Shown here one piece after another: positions 21,965-33,797 of a stretch of DNA of 64,000 nt; within the stretch, counting starts at the first letter, position 1, and each line of letters begins with the position of its first letter. A program made the position numbers and the translations under genes. The notes under the pieces were generated by a model, which saw only the letters and a program-made list of their open reading frames with translations, did not search any database and was not told where the DNA came from. Source of the stretch: Hymenopus coronatus. Lineage: Eukaryota; Arthropoda; Insecta; Mantodea; Hymenopodidae. The stretch covers positions 14,935,001 through 14,999,000 of the forward strand of contig CM060880.1 in NCBI GenBank assembly GCA_030762935.1, written 5' to 3'.

Positions 21965-22360
21965 ATTTGAAAATTTAAGCCAATAAAAACGAATACCTCG
22001 GAAATAGTAAATATCACATACATATTACACAAATTGTGTTTTACTTGTTTTTACATCTTTTGTGAGGTAAGTTTAGATCCTTTCATTACTACTTGTACAA
22101 AAGTGTACAAAAGTATACAAAACTCAAGAGTAAGTATCTGAAACATAATTATGATGTTTTAATCATAATCGTTTAAGGCATTTTTCAGTAAACCAAGAAT
22201 AAACAAATTGTTTCCCATTTGATAATAGTTTGAGGAGATTTTTTTTTAAATCTTCGTGTTGTATCCTTGGAGAATGCTAAACTTAAATATCCAGTTTGAT
22301 TTTCATGCGATGTTTTATTTATGTAGGTATTCACAGGGACATACATGAAATTAAAATACG
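21965..22360 (-). mobile_element. Hl1 repeat, middle fragment
   Basis: Diverged copy from AATACCTCGGAAATAG to TTCACAGGGACATACATG. Both ends are missing. Confidence 0.65.
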
Positions 22361-22608
22361 AGTAAATCTGATATGTTGCATTCAAATAACTTTCTCATTC
22401 TGTAACAAATTATTCTTACAAAAGTTTATTCTTCTACCACCTTCATGCTAATCAAGATAAACATGAGCAAAAAACGGTCTTATTACTAAGTTCCTTATAA
22501 GTAGAAGGGAATACACTAGGGTAAAGCGAGAGTCATACATTTTAAAAGCGGATGCTATGTGATTGAAGTCCGGTTCTTTTTGCATGGCCAGGAGTAAAAC
22601 AAAAGAAA
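22361..22608 (-). mobile_element. Hl1 repeat, 3' part of an older copy split by a younger one
   Basis: Starts AATCTGATATGTTGCATTCAAATAAC and breaks off at CAGGAGTAAAACAAAAG. The matching continuation is at 23484, on the far side of a complete Hl1 copy. Confidence 0.75.
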
Positions 22609-23483
22609 AAATCTGATGTGTTCCATTCACATGACTTTCTCTACATCTCTACAAAAATATTATTAAAAAGCTTTTGCTTCCATTTACTTCTTGCTGGTCG
22701 AGAAAAAATATTAGCAGATATAGTCTCATTACTTGCTTCCTTGAAAGTAGAAGCGAAATGAGGAATTATCATAGGTTAAAGTGATAGTCAAAAGCTAGTT
22801 GCTATGTGACTGAAGTGCCTTTGTTTCTATGGACAGGAGTTGACAAATTCCTGTATGAGAAAATTTAAGTTTTTCATAGCTGAAATCAAAAACAAGTAAT
22901 GTCTCAAAAACGATCAACTCCACGAAAAAAATGTATATAACATAAATTGTGTCTTTTCAAGTGCCCTACATTTGTTGTGTGGTAAGTTTTTGTCCATCTC
23001 TTACGGCATAGCAGTTATGCAAAATTCCGTAAAATTCACTCAGAATAAAGTAGTCTTCAGAAGCTATTCCCAGAAAATTCAAAATATACATTTTATTTTT
23101 CACGTAAATATGTTTAATATACGATGTTTTAATCAAAATCATTAGAGCCATTTTTTATAAAATCAAAATTTTCGTAAAAAGTTCCATGTAAAGGGTAGTT
23201 TGGGATGGGGGGATTTTTCTCAAAATATTCGTGTCGCATCCCTGGAAGATACTAAACTTAAATACCAAGTTTGGTATTTTACCGACTTTTCGATTCTGAG
23301 TTATCGTGTTCACGGACACACGGACACACACATACACACGGACCTTTTTCGGAAAATACTTTTTTTGGATACAGGGGACCCTAAAACACATATTTCCGGT
23401 GAAATGTCGGTATCGAATTTTTGGGTGGAGTGCAATACCTTCTCTATACACTATGTACATAGTACGTGTAGAGAAAGTAAAAA
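22609..23483 (-). mobile_element. Hl1 repeat, full-length copy nested in an older Hl1
   Basis: Complete from AATCTGATGTGTTCCATTCACATG to ACGTGTAGAGAAAGTAAAAAG. It lies in an A-rich site of the host copy, with no clear target duplication. Its open frames of about 100 codons (23200-23502, 23155-23568) are the usual Hl1 shadows. Confidence 0.9.
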
Positions 23484-23912
23484 GACTGAAATCCCCGTTT
23501 AGAAAAAGTTTAAGCATTTTAATATTGAAACCAATAACAATGAATGTCTCGAAAATGGTTAACTCCAATAAAAATGCATAAGATATATTGTGTATATTAA
23601 TGAAATTTAAATTTTTTATTTAGTAAGTTTTTGTGTATCTCTTATGGTTTTCCAGTTATTCAAAAGTCACCCAGAATGAAGAAGCATTGAGAACTATTCC
23701 CAGAAAATTCAAGATATACATTTTATTTCTGCTGTAAAGATCTATAATATATAGTAATTTAATCAAAATCGTTAGTCATTTTTAGAACAACAAACTTTTT
23801 GAAAACTGTTCCAAGTAAAGGATAAGTTGGGTTAGGGAATTTTATTTTTAAAATCTTCAGGTCATATTCTAGAAAGATATTGAACTAAAATATCAAATTT
23901 GGTATATTTAGT
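23484..23912 (-). mobile_element. Hl1 repeat, continuation of the older split copy
   Basis: Resumes ACTGAAATCCCCGTTTAG and continues to CAAATTTGGTATATTTA just before the TG tract, where orientation switches. Confidence 0.75.
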
Positions 23913-24632
23913 GTGTATGAGTGTGTCTGTGGACAGCTTAGCTTAAAAAACAAAAATAACGTTTAATACCAAACTTTTAAGTTTAGTATATTCCAAGGAT
24001 GCGATAAGAAGATTTTCAAGAAAATCCTTCCACCGCAAACTACCCTTTACATGAACATTTTTCGAAAAAAAATTCTTAAAAACGGCCCTAATGATTTTGA
24101 TTGAAATACGGTATATTAAATATATTTAATCATAAATAAAATGTGTATATTGAATTCCTTAGGAGTATCTCTGAAGAGCTTTTCATTCTGGACGAATTTT
24201 GCATAACCGGTAAACCGTATGATAGAGACAAAAAAGTTAGGTACTTAACAACAAATGCAGATCTCGTTAAAGTATAGACTTTATTACATATGCATTTTTG
24301 AGAGTTGACCGTTACCAAGATTCCTTCCTATTGGTTTCGGTTTTAAGTTACGCAACTTTACTCATACGGGAAGTCAGCTTTCGTTTCATCTCTCTGTTGC
24401 TTTGCTGCTGGCCACGAATTTCAATTGCTCGCTTAGCGACCAGCTTTCAAAAGTGTTGACTGTCGCTTTAGCATAGCGTATTCCGTTATTTTCGTTCTGC
24501 TTATAAGATAATTTATTCTATTAATGTTTATCTCGATTAACATGATATTGATTAATGAATATTTTTTTTAGAATTGTTTGTTTGCATAACAGGTAGAGAA
24601 AGTAATGTGAATGGAACACATCAGATATTTAT
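23913..24632 (+). mobile_element. Hl1 repeat, copy starting at the TG tract
   Basis: Begins GTGTGTATGAGTGTGTCTGTGG and ends TAATGTGAATGGAACACATCAGA. Its start meets the - copy at almost the same internal point. Confidence 0.85.
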
Positions 24633-24797
24633 TAAGGATTCCAAAATCCTTATTTTGGTGAAATCTCGATATGAATTTATGGGTGGTATACAATAACTTG
24701 TCTATCTAGCATGTAAGTACAATGCATATACGTGCTAGAGTGTGTACTAACATTTTTTAGGTTTCAAGGATCTCGAAGGGGTGCATCTCCGGTGAAA
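24633..24797 (-). mobile_element. Hl1 5'-terminal fragments, inverted
   Basis: 24633-24750 is the outer 5' end (GGTGAAATCTCGATATG..CTAGAG) attached to the 3' end of a + copy. A second small piece (GGTTTCAAGGATCTCG..CCGGTGAAAT) follows. Confidence 0.65.
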
Positions 24798-25108
24798 TAA
24801 TAATAATAATAATAAAATAATAATAAAAATAACAATAATAATATAAATAATAAAAAATAACAATAATAATAAAAATAATAAAAAATAGCAATAAAAATAA
24901 AAATAATAAAAATAATAAAAATAATAATAACAACAATAAAAATAAACAATAATAATAAAAATAATAAAAAATAATAAAAAGTAACAATAATAATAAAAAT
25001 AATAATAATAAAAATAATAAAAAGTAACAATAAAATAATAAAAATAACAATAATAATAATAAAATAATAAAAAATAACAATAACAATAATAATAATAACA
25101 ATAATAAT
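24796..25108. repeat. (AAT)n/(AAC)n-rich array, about 310 bp
   Basis: AATAATAAT interspersed with AAAATAAT and AACAAT variants. The antisense frames at 24747-25281 (poly-Tyr/Phe/Leu) are artefacts of this array. Confidence 0.95.
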
Positions 25109-25504
25109 GTGTACTTATAAAGCTGCATAGAGCAAGGAAGAGGTAAGAAGGTATGCAAAATGTTGGTCTGTGTTTTTGCGCCGTGTGGTCGACCCTCAAC
25201 GCGAATCCGGGCACGTCGTCTTTTAACGGTCTGCATTAAAAAGTTTAAGACAGCAAATTGTATCTTTATGCCCAGTAACATCGCCCTCAGGACGCTATTA
25301 CGAACAGATCATTTCTGCTTTTGAGCTGTACGGAATCTCAAATAAGAAGGCAACGTGCTTCTCAGACTCTTATTTCCATTAGTACTTACATGAATGAGGT
25401 AACTTTCCGGAACTTTTATCCATGTCCCACTTATCTAGAATGTGAGATAAACTTTCGGCAGCAATAACTCCGGGCTCATCTGCATCATAATAATCTATTT
25501 AATT
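25109..25504. other. Single-copy spacer
   Basis: A modest GC rise at 25165-25220 (GCGCCGTGTGGTCGACC). No protein family recognised. Confidence 0.4.
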
Positions 25505-26344
25505 TATTACTTTCTCTACACGTACTACGTACATAGCGTATAAAGAAGGTATTGTAATGCACCCAAAAATTCGATACCAAGATTTCACTGAAAATATGTT
25601 TTGAGACCCCCTGAGTCCAAAAAACAGCATTTTTAGAAAAATGTCCGTGTGTGTCTTTGGGTAGCATAGCTCAAAAACAAAAAGACCGTTAAATACCAAA
25701 CTTGGTATTTAAGTTTAGTATCTTCCAGAGATACGACACGAAGCTTTTGAGAAAAATCCCCCCGCCCCAAAAACCCTTTTACATGGAACTTTTTTCGAAA
25801 ATTTTGATTTTCTCAAAATGGCTCTAACGATTTTGATTAAAATATCGTATATTAAAGATATTTACATGACAAATAATATGTATATCTTGAATTTGCTGGG
25901 AATAGCCTCTAAAGACTACTTTATTCTGGATGAATTTTACGAAATTTTGCATAACTGCTAAACCGTAAGAAATGGACAAAAACTTACCACACAAAAAATG
26001 TAGAGCACATTAAAACACACAATTATGTGTGTGTGTTTTTTTTTTGTTTTTTTTTTTCGAGGAGTTGATCGTTTTTGAAATATTCCTTGTTTTTGGTTTC
26101 AGGTTTAAAAAACTTGTACTTTTCTCATACAGGAATTTGTCAACTCGTGTCCATACAAACAAAGGAACTTCAGTGACATAGCAACCAGCTTTTGACTCTC
26201 ACTTTAACCTATGGTACTCCCTTGTTTCGCTTCTACTTACAAGGAATGAGACAATTTCTTTCTCGATTAGCAGGAGTAAATAGAATAAGCCTTTTAACAA
26301 TAATTGTTACAGAGAAAGTCCTGTGCATGGAACACATCACAGTT
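25505..26344 (+). mobile_element. Hl1 repeat, full-length copy (tandem pair)
   Basis: Palindrome at 25509-25552 (TACGTAC centre variant). A T run (26035-26058) expands the usual TTTTTTTCGTGGAG block. Ends CATGGAACACATCACAG. Confidence 0.9.
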
Positions 26345-27209
26345 TTCTTTCTCTAGCCCGGGATAGAGAAGGTATTGTAATGCACCCAAAACTTCGATAA
26401 CAAGATTTCACCGGAAATATATGTTTTGGAGTCCCCTGAGTCCGAAAAAAGCATTTTTAAAAAAAGGTCCGTGTGTGTGTGTGTGTCTGTGGACAGCATA
26501 GCCCCAAAACAAAAAAAAAATGGTATTTAGGTTTAGTATCTTCCAAGGATGCGACACGAAGATTTTCAAAAAAATCCCCCCACCACAAACTACCCTTTAC
26601 ATGGAAAAAAAATTCGAAAATATCGATTTTCTTAAGAATGGCTCTAACGATTTTTACTAAAAATCCCGTATATTTAAGCTATTTATGTCCGAAATAAAAT
26701 GCATATCTCGAATTTTTTTTGGGAATAGCCTCTGAAGACCTCTTTATTTTGGATGAATTTTGCTGAATTTTGCTTAACTGCTAAACCGTAAGAGATAGAA
26801 AAAAACGTAGTACACAAAAAATGTACCGCATGACAAAACACACGATTTTTGTCCTTTACGTTTTTGTTGTAGAGGTAACCGTTTTCGAGATATTCCTTGT
26901 TATTCGTTTCAATTGTGAAGTACTTAAAACTTGTATCACACAGGAAGTGTCTGTTTTTCTTTTGTTCTACTCCTGGCCAAGCAAAGAAGTAATTTGCAAT
27001 GACAATCGCATAACGATAGCTTTTAAAACATTTGACAATCACTTTAGCATAGTGCATTCCCTTATTCCCTCCTACTTATAAGGAACTAAGTAATAACATT
27101 CTGCTAACATTTATCTTGATTAGCATTGTGTACAAAGAAGAAGAATCTTTTGTAGGAGGTTTGTAGAGCAGCTAGAGAAGGTCATGTGAGTGTAACACAT
27201 AAGATTTTT
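26345..27209 (+). mobile_element. Hl1 repeat, full-length copy with minimal GC palindrome
   Basis: The 5' hairpin is reduced to CTTTCTCTAGCCCGGGATAGAGAAGG, a short stem of the TAGCCC type. The 3' hairpin has the AGTGTAA loop. It is tandem to the previous copy but of a different subtype, so the pair is not a simple duplication. Confidence 0.9.
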
Positions 27210-27683
27210 CTTAAAGTTCTTTTGGATATAGAGGTCTCTATGTATTAAGTAGAATAAGTTAAAATCAGTTTCGTAAGAATAGTACGTATAGTAAAGGTTA
27301 GAGAGTAGAAAAAGTAATATGAATTTAAAGTATAGCGGTTTTCGGTGGGTATGTGGCATGGGACAAGACATAGCTAATGGATGATGATAAAGATTTGAGT
27401 TCACCCTCTTTAACGTGGCGGGGATGAGTCATGGACCGGTGAATCACTTTGTGCATCTCGAAAGCTTTTAAAAAGCTCCGTATTTATCTGGCAGCGCAGT
27501 GAGCTTCAACAACTCGGCTGAAACTAATTCAATTTGCGATCGCGGTCACGCGGCCTTCTGCAATTCTCACTCAGCTGATTTCTGCGCTTCAACTGGCTTT
27601 CTTACCACATCTTGAGATTTCATGGGAAATACTCGTAGAGACCCTTGAATAAAAGGAAAGCATTAAAAAAAAAAAAAAAAAAA
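27210..27683. other. Single-copy spacer with poly-A end
   Basis: The GC-richer part (27410-27620) contains GCGATCGCGGTCACGCGG. It ends in an A run of about 20 bp (27664-27683), which could be the tail of an unrecognised retroposed sequence. Confidence 0.4.
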
Positions 27684-27738
27684 ATGTAAAAAAATCTGTT
27701 ATGCTCCATTCACATGACTTTCGCTTCCTATTCTAACA
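27684..27738 (-). mobile_element. Hl1 3'-end fragment
   Basis: AATCTGTTATGCTCCATTCACATGACTTTCGC: only the terminal hairpin and inverted repeat. A complete copy follows. Confidence 0.75.
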
Positions 27739-28448
27739 ATCTGATGTGTTACACTCACATGACTTTCTCTAGCCGTTCTACAAACTTCTTACATAAGATT
27801 ATTCTTCTTACTCCACCTTGTTCTTTTTATTTAGTTCCTTATAAGTAGGAAGAAAATAAGGGAATACACTAGGCTAAATCGATAGTCAAATGTTTTAAAA
27901 GCTGTCGTTATGCGATTGTCACTACAAATCGCTTCTTTTCTTGGCCAGGAGTAGAACAAAAGAAAAACGGACACTCCCGTCTGAGAAAAGTATTAAGTAC
28001 TTCACAATTGAAATTAATAACAATTAATACCTCGAAAACGGTAAGCTCCACGAAAAAAATGTATATGACGTAAATTGTGTATTTTAACAAGGCCTACATT
28101 TTGTGTATAGTAAGTTTTTTTCTATCTCTTACGGTTTTTAGTTATGCCAAATTATGCAAAATTCATCCAGAATAAACAGCTCTTCAGAAGCTATTCCCAG
28201 AAAATTCAAGATATAAATTTTATTTGTCAGGTAAATATCTTTAATATACGATATTTTAATCAAAATCGTTAAAACCATTTTTAAGAAAATTAAAATTTTC
28301 GAAAAAAGTTCCATGTAAAGGGTAGTTTGGGGTGGGGGGATTTTTCTCAAAATCTTCGTGTCGCATCCCTGGAAGATACTGAACTAAAATACCAAGTTTG
28401 GTATTTTAGCTACTTTTCGTTTTTGAGTTATCGTGTTCACAGACACAC

Positions 28449-28492
<44 letters not shown>

Positions 28493-28640
28493 ACACGGAC
28501 CTTTTTCTGGAAATGCTTTTTTTGGATTCAGGGGATCCTAAAACATATATTTCCGGTGAAATCTCGACATCGAATTTTTGGGTGGAATGCATACCTCTCT
28601 ATCCCTACGTACATTGTACATACGGGGCTAGAGAAAGTAA
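27739..28640 (-). mobile_element. Hl1 repeat, full-length copy, subtype 2
   Basis: The 3' hairpin GATGTGTTACACTCACATG (AGTGTAA loop) and the 5' stem GGGGCTAGAGAAAG (TAGCCC type) occur together. AC tract at 28448-28495. An 8-codon-repeat frame at 28327-28647 is a shadow. Confidence 0.92.
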
Positions 28641-29560
28641 AAAGTAGTCTTACAAAGTATTATTTTTACTTTCTGTACACGTGCTATGTATCTACATAGT
28701 GTATAGAGAAGGTATTGTAATGTACCCAAAAATTCGATACCCAGAATTCACCGGAAATACATGTTTTGAGAATTTCTGAATAAAAAAAACATTTTTAGAA
28801 AAATGTCCGTGTGTGTGTGTGTGTGTCTGTCTGTGGGCAGCATAGCTCAAAAACGAAAAGTCTATTAAAAACCAAACTTGGTATTTAGGTTTGGTATCTT
28901 CTAAGGACGCGACACGAAGATTTTCAAGAAATTCCCCCCACCCCAAATTACCCTTTACATGGAACTTTTTTCAAAAATTTTGATTTTCTCAAAAATGGCT
29001 CTAACGATTTTGATTAAAATATCGTGTATTAAAGATATTTAACCGACAAATAAAATGTATATCTTGAATTTTCTGGGAATAGCCTCTAAGACCTGCTTAT
29101 TCTGGATAAACTTTGCTTAATTTGGCATAGCTAGTAAGCCGTCAGAGATAGACAAAAACTTACTATACAAAAATATAGATCTTGTAAAAATACACAGGTT
29201 ATGTCATATACATTTTTTTTCGTGGACCTTACTGTTTTCGAGGTATTCCTTGTTATTGGTTTCAATTGTGAAGTACTTATACTTTTCTCAGACGGATGCC
29301 TCCGTTTTTTTTTTTTTTTGTTCTACTCCTTGCTAAGCAAAGAAGCGATTTGCAATGGCAAATATAATGAGAGTTTTTAAAACATTTGACTATCACTTTA
29401 GCATAGTGCATTCCCTTAGTTCCATTCTACTTATAAGGAACTAAGTAGTACAATTTTGCTAATGTTTATCTCGATTAGCATGGTGTTGAAAGAAGAATTA
29501 GCCTTTATATGAAGTTTGTATAGTAGCTAGAGAAAGTCATGTGAGTATAACATATCAGAT
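28641..29560 (+). mobile_element. Hl1 repeat, near-complete copy
   Basis: Starts CTTTCTGTACACGTGCTATG with a small TATC duplication in the palindrome. Ends ATGTGAGTATAACATATCAGA. The preceding 20 bp repeat AAAGTAGTCTTACAAAGTA is unassigned. Confidence 0.88.
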
Positions 29561-29667
29561 TATTCTATCTACATCATGCTAATCGAGATAAACATTAACA
29601 GAACATTAGTTCGTTATAAGTATAAAGGAATATACTAGCCTATAGCAAAAATCAATTCTTTAAAAAC
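29561..29667 (-). mobile_element. Hl1 fragment
   Basis: CATGCTAATCGAGATAAACATTA identifies the internal hairpin region. Ends are missing. Confidence 0.6.
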
Positions 29668-29816
29668 TTGATATGTTACATTCACATGACTTTCTCTACA
29701 TATCTGTAGCAAAGTATTATTAAAAAGCTTATTCTTCCATCTACTTCATGATAATCGAGATAAAGATTAGCAGAAATTGTCCTTATTACTTGGTTCCTTG
29801 TAAATAGAAGATTAAA
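29668..29816 (-). mobile_element. Hl1 3'-end fragment
   Basis: TTGATATGTTACATTCACATGACTTTCTCTA to CTTGTAAATAGAAGATTAA, broken by the next copy. Confidence 0.75.
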
Positions 29817-30668
29817 ATCTAAAGTTTTGCATTCCCATAATGTCCTCTAGCTGTTTAGAAAACTTTCATTCAAAAGATTAATCTGTTGTCTACATCAAAA
29901 TAAACATAAGCAGAAACGGTCTTATTACTTAGTTCCTCATTAGTAAAAGGGAAATAAGGGAATACACTAGGCTAAGCCGACAGTCAAATGTTTTAAAAGC
30001 TGTCGCTGTGCGATTAACATTGAAATCTGGTCTCTTTCCATAGTTAAGAGTAAAATAAAAGAGATATGAAATAGATGACTACCCGTTTAAGAAAATTTTA
30101 AATATCTTAAAATTAAAACCCATAACAAGGTATATCTAGGAAATATTTAACACAAATAATAATAATAATAATAATAATGTATATGGCTTAAACGAGATCT
30201 ACAATTTCTGTTTAGTTTGTGTTTGTCTATCTTTTATGGCTTACCAGTTATATAAAATTCATTCAGAATGAAGTGGATTTCAGAGTCTATTCCCAGAAAA
30301 TTTATGGCATACATTTTATTTATCATGTAAGTACCTTTAATGCACAGTATTTTAATCAAAATCCTAGCCATTGTTGCGAAAATAAAAAATTTCGAATTTT
30401 TTTCCATGTAAAAGGAGTTTGGGGGTGGAGAAATATATTGAAAATCTTCGTGTTCCTTAGAAGATTCTGAACCGGTTTTTTGTTTTGAGTTATCCTGTTC
30501 ACAGACACAGAATTTTATTGTTTTTTTGTTTTTTTTTTTGTTTTTAATTTTTGTATACCAGGAACTCCAAAAAGTGTACTTCCAGTGATATCTATGAATC
30601 AAGCTCTTTGGTGGAATGCAACATCTTCTCTACCGATGTACTATATACGAAGTAGAGAAAGTAAAAGT
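29817..30668 (-). mobile_element. Hl1 repeat, diverged near-complete copy
   Basis: The hairpin is weak (AAGTTTTGCATTCCCATAATG). The AC tract is replaced by T-rich sequence at 30513-30545. The 5' end reads TATATACGAAGTAGAGAAAG. (AAT)n at 30160-30178. Confidence 0.8.
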
Positions 30669-30749
30669 GAAAAGTCTCTTAAATACCAAACTAGATTTTA
30701 AATTCATCTTCCAAAGATGCGACACAAGATTTTGAAGAAAAAAAAAGTT
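30669..30749 (+). mobile_element. Hl1 fragment after the TG tract
   Basis: AAGTCTCTTAAATACCAAACTAG..GATGCGACACAAGATTTTG is a short + piece between copies. Confidence 0.6.
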
Positions 30750-31525
30750 CCACCCAAAAATTCTATACCGAGGTTTCACCGGAAATTCACGTTTTAGGGT
30801 CCACTGCATCCAAAAAAAAACATTTTTAGAAAAAGGTATGTTTCCGTGAACACAAATAACTCAAGAACGAGTGTCCGTAAAATACAACACTTTAAGTATT
30901 AGTATCTTCCAGGGATGCGACTCGAAGATTTTGAGAAGAATTCCCCTACCCGAAACTACTTTACATGGAAACATTTTCGAACATTTTGATTTTCTCAAAA
31001 ATAGTTCTAACGATTTTTATTACAATGCCGTGTATTAAAGATATTTATATTACAAATAAAATGTATTTCTTGAATTTTCTGGGAATATCCTCTGAAAACC
31101 TCTTTATTCTGGATGAATTTTCCTGGATTTTGCATAACTGGTAAACCGTAAGAGATAGACAGAAACTTACTAGATCTTGTACTTGTACATCTCGTTAAAA
31201 CTCACAATTTATGTCAAAATCACTTTTTTCGTGGAGTTGACCGTTTTTGAGACATTCCTTGTTATTCGTTTCAGCTTTAAAATATTTATATGTTTCTCAT
31301 ACGGGAATTTGTCAACTCATGTACATACAAACAAAGGAACTTAGTCGCATAGCAACCAGTTTTTAAAAAAATTTGACTATCGATTTAGACTTTCCATTAT
31401 TAATAAGACTATTACTGCCAATTTTTTTCTCGATTAGCATGAAGTAAATAGAAGAATAAGCTTTTTAATAATAATTTGTTGCAGAGATGTAGAGAAAGTC
31501 ATGTGAATGGAGCACATCAGACCTT
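30750..31525 (+). mobile_element. Hl1 repeat, palindrome missing
   Basis: Starts CCACCCAAAAATTCTATACCGAG. TG tract almost absent. Ends ATGTGAATGGAGCACATCAGA. Confidence 0.85.
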
Positions 31526-32650
31526 TTTTTTTGTCTTGTTGTTAACCTAAGTTGTGTGAAGGTTTTTCAGAACCGTTACCTAACGTATGTTTGATGTTAG
31601 AAACGGTTGGTACTGTTTTTTGACGCACAGCAAACATATTCACAGAATTTTCAAATTGCAAACACAGGTGAAGCACGCTAAGCCGTTAGTGACAGTCTTT
31701 ACGTGACGTCATTACCTATGCGCGGCCCAGCTCTTCACTTGTTTTTTACGCAGATATGGTCCCAACTTTTTTCTGATAAACGCATCTTCTTCAGACAAGA
31801 GAGGGCCTGGGAAAAGCCTCGTACTTATGCATATGCACGACGTTAATAATCCCTCGGCAACCCCTCCCAGACATTTTTTCCTTCGGACCTTCTTTTCTTC
31901 TTCCTGCAAGTTCGTGGTCTTGGATCCATTTGTGTTTTGTTTTTACCGCATGGCCATGGCCTTCTGTGTTGATATCTTCACACGACCTCGGAGCGATGAA
32001 TAGAGAGGAAAGGGGGCCTTGCATACTCTTTAAAACATTTTTTCAGTCGGGGGAGGAGGGTAGGATCATGCGTGCTTGAGCAAAAAGTAGCCGAGCGGCG
32101 AGCGACCGCGGATGTCAACAAAAACGTAGTCTTCGATTGGGAGAGGCTTTAGTTTAATGAAATGCTTGTCTGTTGTTGTTTTTTTCTTCACCTTGTCGTC
32201 CCGGCCGGCCTGAGAAAACGCGATGCTTGTTTGTTTCTGAATCAAAGAGGTGTTTTTGTTGAGAAGAAGTGCTCTCTAATTTATGCATGCATCATCTTCG
32301 GAACAGTCCATTAGGCCGTGTTGCCAGGGTCACTTTTTCTTTGCCATTTTTATTCTACTACGTAGTTAAAGCGAGTTTTTTTTTTTTTTTTTTTTATTCT
32401 GCTTGTTTCCTTCTTGCTTTTTTTCCGGTTTGACCCTTTTCAATTAATTTCTTGTCGGCCTAACACTGGATAGGAATTAAGATGGCTACCACACCTCGGG
32501 GACTGTTCTCATATTCTGCTTCCCACAGTTGGCGAGCCTGACGGAAAGAGGATAATCGCACTAAGATAGATTTTCCGTTATTAGTTACTTACATCTGGTG
32601 CCTTTTTCCCACAGGCGCACCTCATCTTGATGTCACGTTAGCTTCAACAA
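31526..32650. other. Single-copy island, GC-richer
   Basis: No Hl1 or SINE for 1.1 kb. It contains CCCGGCCGGCCTGAGAA (near 32200) and a T run at 32369-32394. Overlapping minus frames at 31712-31909 and 31791-32024 (Lys/Glu-rich) have no recognised domain. It could be part of a host gene (UTR, intron or control region); not demonstrated. Confidence 0.4.
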
Positions 32651-32885
32651 AAACATGTGTACAACTCACATAACTTTCTCTATACAATATCGTTTATTTT
32701 ATATAACTTCTGCAAAGTATTCTTTATCATTATAAACCTTTCCAGGCATAGGTTCGTAGGTACATACATGGGAATATAAGAGTCTGAATCGACAGTTAAA
32801 TGCCCAAAACAGGTTGCTCTACACTGAGCTTAAAATTCCATGCTGTTGCATGATTTCCCATAAACTGAATAGCGACGGCACTTTA
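32651..32885 (-). mobile_element. Very decayed Hl1 3' fragment
   Basis: GTGTACAACTCACATAACTTTCTCTATA resembles the 3' end. Weak blocks follow (CGACAGTTAAATGCC, GGTTGCTCTACACTGA). Confidence 0.4.
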
Positions 32886-33765
32886 GAAAAATCTGATGTG
32901 TACCATTCACATGACTTTCTCCATATCCCTGCAACAAATAATTCTTAAAAAGCTTATACTTCTATTTACTTTATGCTAATCAGAAAAAAACTAGCAGAAA
33001 TAGTCTTATTACTCGCTTCCTTGTAAGTAGAAGCGAAATAAGGGACAACCGTAGGTTAAAGTGATAGTCAAAAGCTGGTTGCTATGTCAATGAAGTTCCT
33101 TTGTTTATATGGATAGGAGTTGAAAGTTCCTGTATGAGAAAAGTATACGTTTTTCATAGCAGAAACCAAAAATAAGGAATGTCACAAAAACGACGAACTC
33201 CACGAAAAAAATGTATATAACATAAATTGTGTGTTTTAAAGTGCTCTACACTTTTTGTGTAGTAAGCTTTTGTCCATCTCTTACGGTTTAGCAGTCATTC
33301 AAAATTTAGTAAAATTCATCCAGAATAAACTACTCTTCAGAAGCTATTCCCAGAAAATTCAAGATATACATTTCATTTGTCAGGTAAATGTGTTTAATAT
33401 CCGAAATTTTAATCAAAATCGTTAGAGCCATTTTTGAGAAAATCAAGATTTTCGAAAAAGTTCCATGTAAAGGGTAGTTGGGGTGGGGGTATTTTTCTCA
33501 AAATCTTCGTGTCGCATCCCTGGAAGATACTAAACTTAAATACCAAGTTTGGAATTTTACCGACTTTTCGTGTTTGAGTTATCGTGTTCACAGACACACG
33601 GACACACGGACACACACACACGGACCTTTTTGTGAAAATACTTTTTTTGTATATTGGGGGCCCTAAAACATATATTTCCGGTGAAATCTCGGTATCGAAT
33701 TTTTGGTGGAGTGCAATACTTTCTCTATACACTATGTACATAGTGCGTATGGAGAAAGTAAAAAT
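32886..33765 (-). mobile_element. Hl1 repeat, full-length copy
   Basis: GATGTGTACCATTCACATG to GCGTATGGAGAAAGTAAAAA. Several variants in the first 200 bp (CTCCATATCCCTGC, AATAAGGGACAACCGTAGG) are shared with the copy at 4964-5825, suggesting recent common descent. Confidence 0.92.
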
Positions 33766-33797
33766 AACACAATACTCAAAAATTCAAACCAATAGCA
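33766..33797 (-). mobile_element. Hl1 piece split by a SINE
   Basis: AAAAATTCAAACCAATAGCA. The continuation is at 34061. CAATAGCA is duplicated on both sides of the SINE. Confidence 0.55.

Noticed and set aside
23200..23502. Recurring ~100-codon frame (MGWGDFSQNLRVASLEDTKLKYQ...) in many places and on both strands
   Set aside because: It lies within Hl1 in a fixed register, crosses the AC/TG microsatellite and is broken by indels in most copies. It reflects repeat similarity, not a protein.
24747..25281. Tyr/Phe/Leu-rich frames up to 174 codons
   Set aside because: Antisense reading of the AAT/AAC array.
31712..32024. Overlapping minus frames with Lys/Glu-rich sequence
   Set aside because: Two overlapping frames of similar length on the same DNA, neither with recognisable domains.
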